A stretch of DNA of 5,331 nucleotides from an uncultured Dermatophilus sp. GTDB lineage: Bacteria > Actinomycetota > Actinomycetes > Actinomycetales > Dermatophilaceae. The notes beneath the pieces were generated by a model that saw nothing but the letters and a program-made list of their open reading frames with translations, was not told the DNA's origin and made no database searches. The stretch is taken from contig CAMCQD010000155.1 of assembly GCA_945876925.1 (NCBI GenBank), forward strand, positions 1 to 5,331. Direction: 5' to 3'. Both the position numbers and the translations under genes were made by a program. Each line of letters starts with the position of its first letter. Positions within the stretch are counted from its first letter, which is position 1. Positions 5,063 through 5,331 of this stretch are shown piece by piece.

Positions 5063-5331
5063 CCGTCCTGGGGCTGCGCCGGTCGCGAGCGCGGCGATGA
5101 AAGCGCCGTGCCAGGCGTCCCCCGCGCCCAGGGTGTCCGCCGGATGCGGCACCCGCGGCGGCCGGACCGAACCGGACCGGCCGCTGGCCTCGGCCCAGAC
5201 CACCGGGCCGGCCCCGGCGGTCAGCACGGCCGCCCCGGCTCCCCGGCCGAGCACGTGGGCCAGGGCGCGCCGCTGCGCCGGTGATCCGGGACCGCCCGGT
5301 GCCGGGCCGTCCTGGCCGGACCGCGCGGCCG
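5060..5331 (-). CDS. PfkB/ribokinase-family carbohydrate kinase, C-terminal part (start outside window, frame apparently broken)
   Basis: The frame enters from the window edge and stops at TGA 5062-5060, giving 89 visible residues. The second PfkB signature is clear: PADTLGAGDAWHGAFIAAL at 63-81, with D71 of GAGD as the expected catalytic base and the GAG as anion hole. Upstream, AAVLTAGAGPVVWA at 33-46 fits the strand before the nucleotide-binding loop. Such kinases phosphorylate sugars or nucleosides with ATP; the substrate cannot be read from this fragment. PfkB proteins normally run 30-45 residues past GAGD with a helix lining the nucleotide site, whereas this frame ends only 18 residues after it. 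The missing part is present in the next frame (see the 4944-5062 entry). The gene lies upstream of the riboflavin operon on the same strand, separated by the riboswitch leader. Whether it is a pseudogene or carries a sequencing error cannot be decided here. Confidence 0.8.
   Translation of the reverse strand, partial: AARSGQDGPAPGGPGSPAQRRALAHVLGRGAGAAVLTAGAGPVVWAEASGRSGSVRPPRVPHPADTLGAGDAWHGAFIAALATGAAPGR

Overview
The window is very GC-rich DNA. Codons strongly favour G/C in the third position, and the other frames hold long spurious Arg/Pro/Gly-rich open frames. This, a lumazine synthase with an actinobacterial-type active site (SWH, VIRGGTPHFDYV), a GTP cyclohydrolase II with the 'RGHEGRGVGLL' variant and a PnuC-like RibM protein, points to a high-GC Actinomycetota genome. 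I do not assign a genus.

Layout. (1) Positions 1-302, plus strand: the C-terminal end of an unrecognised gene, convergent with everything else. (2) About 70 bases of intergenic DNA with short direct repeats. (3) Positions 372-4608, minus strand: a compact riboflavin operon, transcribed in the order ribD, ribE, ribM (pnuC-like), ribBA, ribH. Stop and start codons overlap or lie one base apart at every junction. (4) Positions 4609-4703: a GC-rich leader carrying an inverted repeat that covers the ribD ribosome binding site. (5) Positions 4704-4854, minus strand: a clear FMN riboswitch (RFN element), preceded by a plausible promoter at about 4865-4870. (6) Positions 4944 to the window edge, minus strand: the 3' end of a PfkB/ribokinase-family sugar kinase. 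Its reading frame appears broken by a one-base deletion in a run of four C (minus strand).

How it works together. RibBA makes both starting branches: 3,4-dihydroxy-2-butanone 4-phosphate from ribulose 5-phosphate, and the pyrimidine from GTP. RibD deaminates and reduces the pyrimidine. An unlinked phosphatase must remove its phosphate. RibH joins the two branches into 6,7-dimethyl-8-ribityllumazine and RibE dismutates that to riboflavin. RibM should import riboflavin. FMN, made by RibF encoded elsewhere, would bind the leader RNA and shut the operon down. The leader has complementary segments for a translational switch: the arm that masks the ribD Shine-Dalgarno site can instead pair with the 3' edge of the aptamer.

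I found no mobile element, CRISPR array, tRNA or rRNA. The system is a known one in good order. The most notable points are the readable switch architecture and the frameshifted kinase. All gene calls are from reading motifs by eye; no database search was run.
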